A stretch of 7,082 nucleotides of DNA from Bacteroidota bacterium (lineage in GTDB: Bacteria > Bacteroidota > Bacteroidia > Flavobacteriales > Flavobacteriaceae): assembly GCA_947468985.1 (NCBI GenBank), contig CANINJ010000096.1:1-7082 (forward strand), written 5' to 3'. The notes under the pieces are model-generated. The model had not been told where the DNA came from. It saw only the letters and a program-made list of their open reading frames with translations, and did no database searches. The translations under genes and the position numbers were made by a program. This document shows, in pieces, positions 6,383 to 7,082 of the stretch (positions within the stretch are counted from its first letter, which is position 1; each line of letters begins with the position of its first letter).

Positions 6383-6390
6383 TAAATTTG
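6383..6390 (+). promoter_or_regulatory. Candidate -7 box for the response regulator gene
   Basis: TAAATTTG is a perfect TAnnTTTG match, 66 bp before the ATG, giving a leader of roughly 60 nt. No TTG lies at -33; the phased repeats fill that region and run almost up to this box. A weaker alternative, TATATTTA at 6417-6424, would give a shorter leader. Confidence 0.42.
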
Positions 6391-6397
6391 CGCAAAT
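6386..6397. repeat. Perfect 12-bp palindrome over the regulator's candidate transcription start
   Basis: ATTTGCGCAAAT is its own reverse complement. It overlaps the last five bases of the regulator's -7 box and covers the expected start point. It is the most GC-rich patch in this intergenic region. It could be an operator for a dimeric repressor or just chance; no partner protein is visible in the window. Confidence 0.35.
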
Positions 6398-6456
6398 GTG
6401 TTTTTAAAGAAATTTTTATATTTACATTTACATCGATAAATCCTACATAGTTTGTT

Positions 6457-7082
6457 ATGAAAAAGAAGAGCATAAAGATATTATTAGTTGATGATGAAGC
6501 AGATATTTTAGAAATTGTAGGCTATAATCTTTCACAAGAAGGGTATCAAATTTCTACTGCAACAAATGGAAGAGAGGCTGTTGCCAAAGCAAAGAAGGAA
6601 CTTCCTCATCTTATTATTATGGATGTAATGATGCCAGAAATGGACGGTATGGAAGCCTGTGAAAATATCAGAAAAATCCCAGAATTGAGTAATGTTATTA
6701 TTGCTTTTTTAACGGCTCGTAGTGAAGATTATTCGCAAGTAGCTGGTTTCGATGCCGGTGCGGATGATTATATTACAAAGCCTATTAAACCAAAATTATT
6801 GGTTAGCAAAGTTAAATCACTTTTGCGAAGATTGAAAGAAACTGAACAAAACTCCGAAACATTGAATGTTGGTGGAATAGAAATCAATCGAGAAGAATAC
6901 AAAATAATTAAAGATGATATTGAAATTGTATTGCCAAGAAAAGAATTTGAATTGTTTTATTTATTGGCTTCTAAGCCAGGAAAAGTTTTTAAAAGAGAAG
7001 AAATTTTAGATAAAGTTTGGGGGAATGATGTCATCGTTGGTGGAAGAACCATAGACGTACACATTCGTAAATTAAGAGAAAA
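6457..7082 (+). CDS. OmpR/PhoB-family response regulator, C-terminus outside the window
   Basis: 208 complete codons are visible from the ATG at 6457-6459; the family's usual 225-235 residues suggest about 20 are missing. The receiver domain, about 5-124, has the acidic pair D12-D13, phosphoacceptor D56 (LIIMDVMMPEMDG), T86 (FLTAR), Y105, and K108-P109 in GADDYITKP: all required residues are present. The OmpR-type winged helix begins near 136 (LNVGGIEINREEY) and continues through LPRKEFELFYLLASKPGKVF to RTIDVHIRKLRE, the recognition helix region. It is a cytoplasmic DNA-binding regulator phosphorylated by a sensor kinase, not visible here but often the next gene in such pairs. Divergent from the TonB-dependent receptor across 179 bp that hold the phased repeat array, it is the best candidate regulator of the receptor, of the lipoprotein and of itself. 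A PhoB-like phosphate role is plausible but unproven. No Shine-Dalgarno sequence precedes the ATG. Confidence 0.95.
   Translation, partial: MKKKSIKILLVDDEADILEIVGYNLSQEGYQISTATNGREAVAKAKKELPHLIIMDVMMPEMDGMEACENIRKIPELSNVIIAFLTARSEDYSQVAGFDAGADDYITKPIKPKLLVSKVKSLLRRLKETEQNSETLNVGGIEINREEYKIIKDDIEIVLPRKEFELFYLLASKPGKVFKREEILDKVWGNDVIVGGRTIDVHIRKLRE

Noticed and set aside
6421..6432. Tandem TTTACA TTTACA in the response regulator leader
   Set aside because: It resembles a PhoP half-site, but the step is 6 bp rather than 11 bp, there are only two copies, and such repeats are common in this AT-rich DNA.
1..7082. RNA genes, CRISPR arrays, insertion sequences or phage-related genes
   Set aside because: I found no cloverleaf, rRNA segment, regularly spaced repeat-spacer unit, transposase or terminal inverted repeats; the stretches between genes are short and explained by promoters and terminators.

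Overview
The window looks like chromosome from a Flavobacterium or a close relative (Bacteroidota, Flavobacteriia). The evidence is strongly AT-rich DNA, type IX secretion (T9SS) type A C-terminal sorting domains, a TonB-dependent receptor with an N-terminal carboxypeptidase-regulatory-like domain, candidate promoters with the Bacteroidota -7 consensus TAnnTTTG, and start sites without Shine-Dalgarno sequences.

Layout. The left edge holds the first two thirds of lspA (signal peptidase II, minus strand). To its right, also on the minus strand, are a secreted 326-aa T9SS cargo protein with a probable jelly-roll passenger, and a 111-aa protein that is almost only signal peptide plus T9SS sorting domain. 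Next come a 395-aa outer-membrane-type lipoprotein with a predicted beta-helix fold and a 932-aa TonB-dependent receptor. The right edge holds a divergently transcribed OmpR/PhoB-family response regulator (plus strand), cut off near its C-terminus. Three strong intrinsic terminators, and a -7-like box in front of every gene, suggest that most of these are single-gene transcripts. No gap between genes exceeds 200 bases. I see no tRNA, rRNA, CRISPR array or insertion sequence.

Main observation. The receptor and the lipoprotein are separated by a terminator, so they are probably transcribed separately. Both are nevertheless preceded by the same regulatory layout: hexamers resembling TTAACA or ATAACN repeated at 11-bp steps on the coding strand, the last copy ending exactly 20 bp before the -7 box. 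This resembles PhoB/PhoP binding sites (direct repeats with 11-bp pitch that take the place of the upstream promoter element). In the receptor's case the array lies in the intergenic region shared with the PhoB-family regulator, and its end abuts the regulator's own candidate -7 box. The three other minus-strand genes lack such repeats at that position. My inference is a small regulon in which the response regulator controls an outer-membrane uptake pair (receptor plus beta-helix lipoprotein, with no SusD) and perhaps itself. Phosphate is the most likely signal by family analogy, but nothing in the window proves it.
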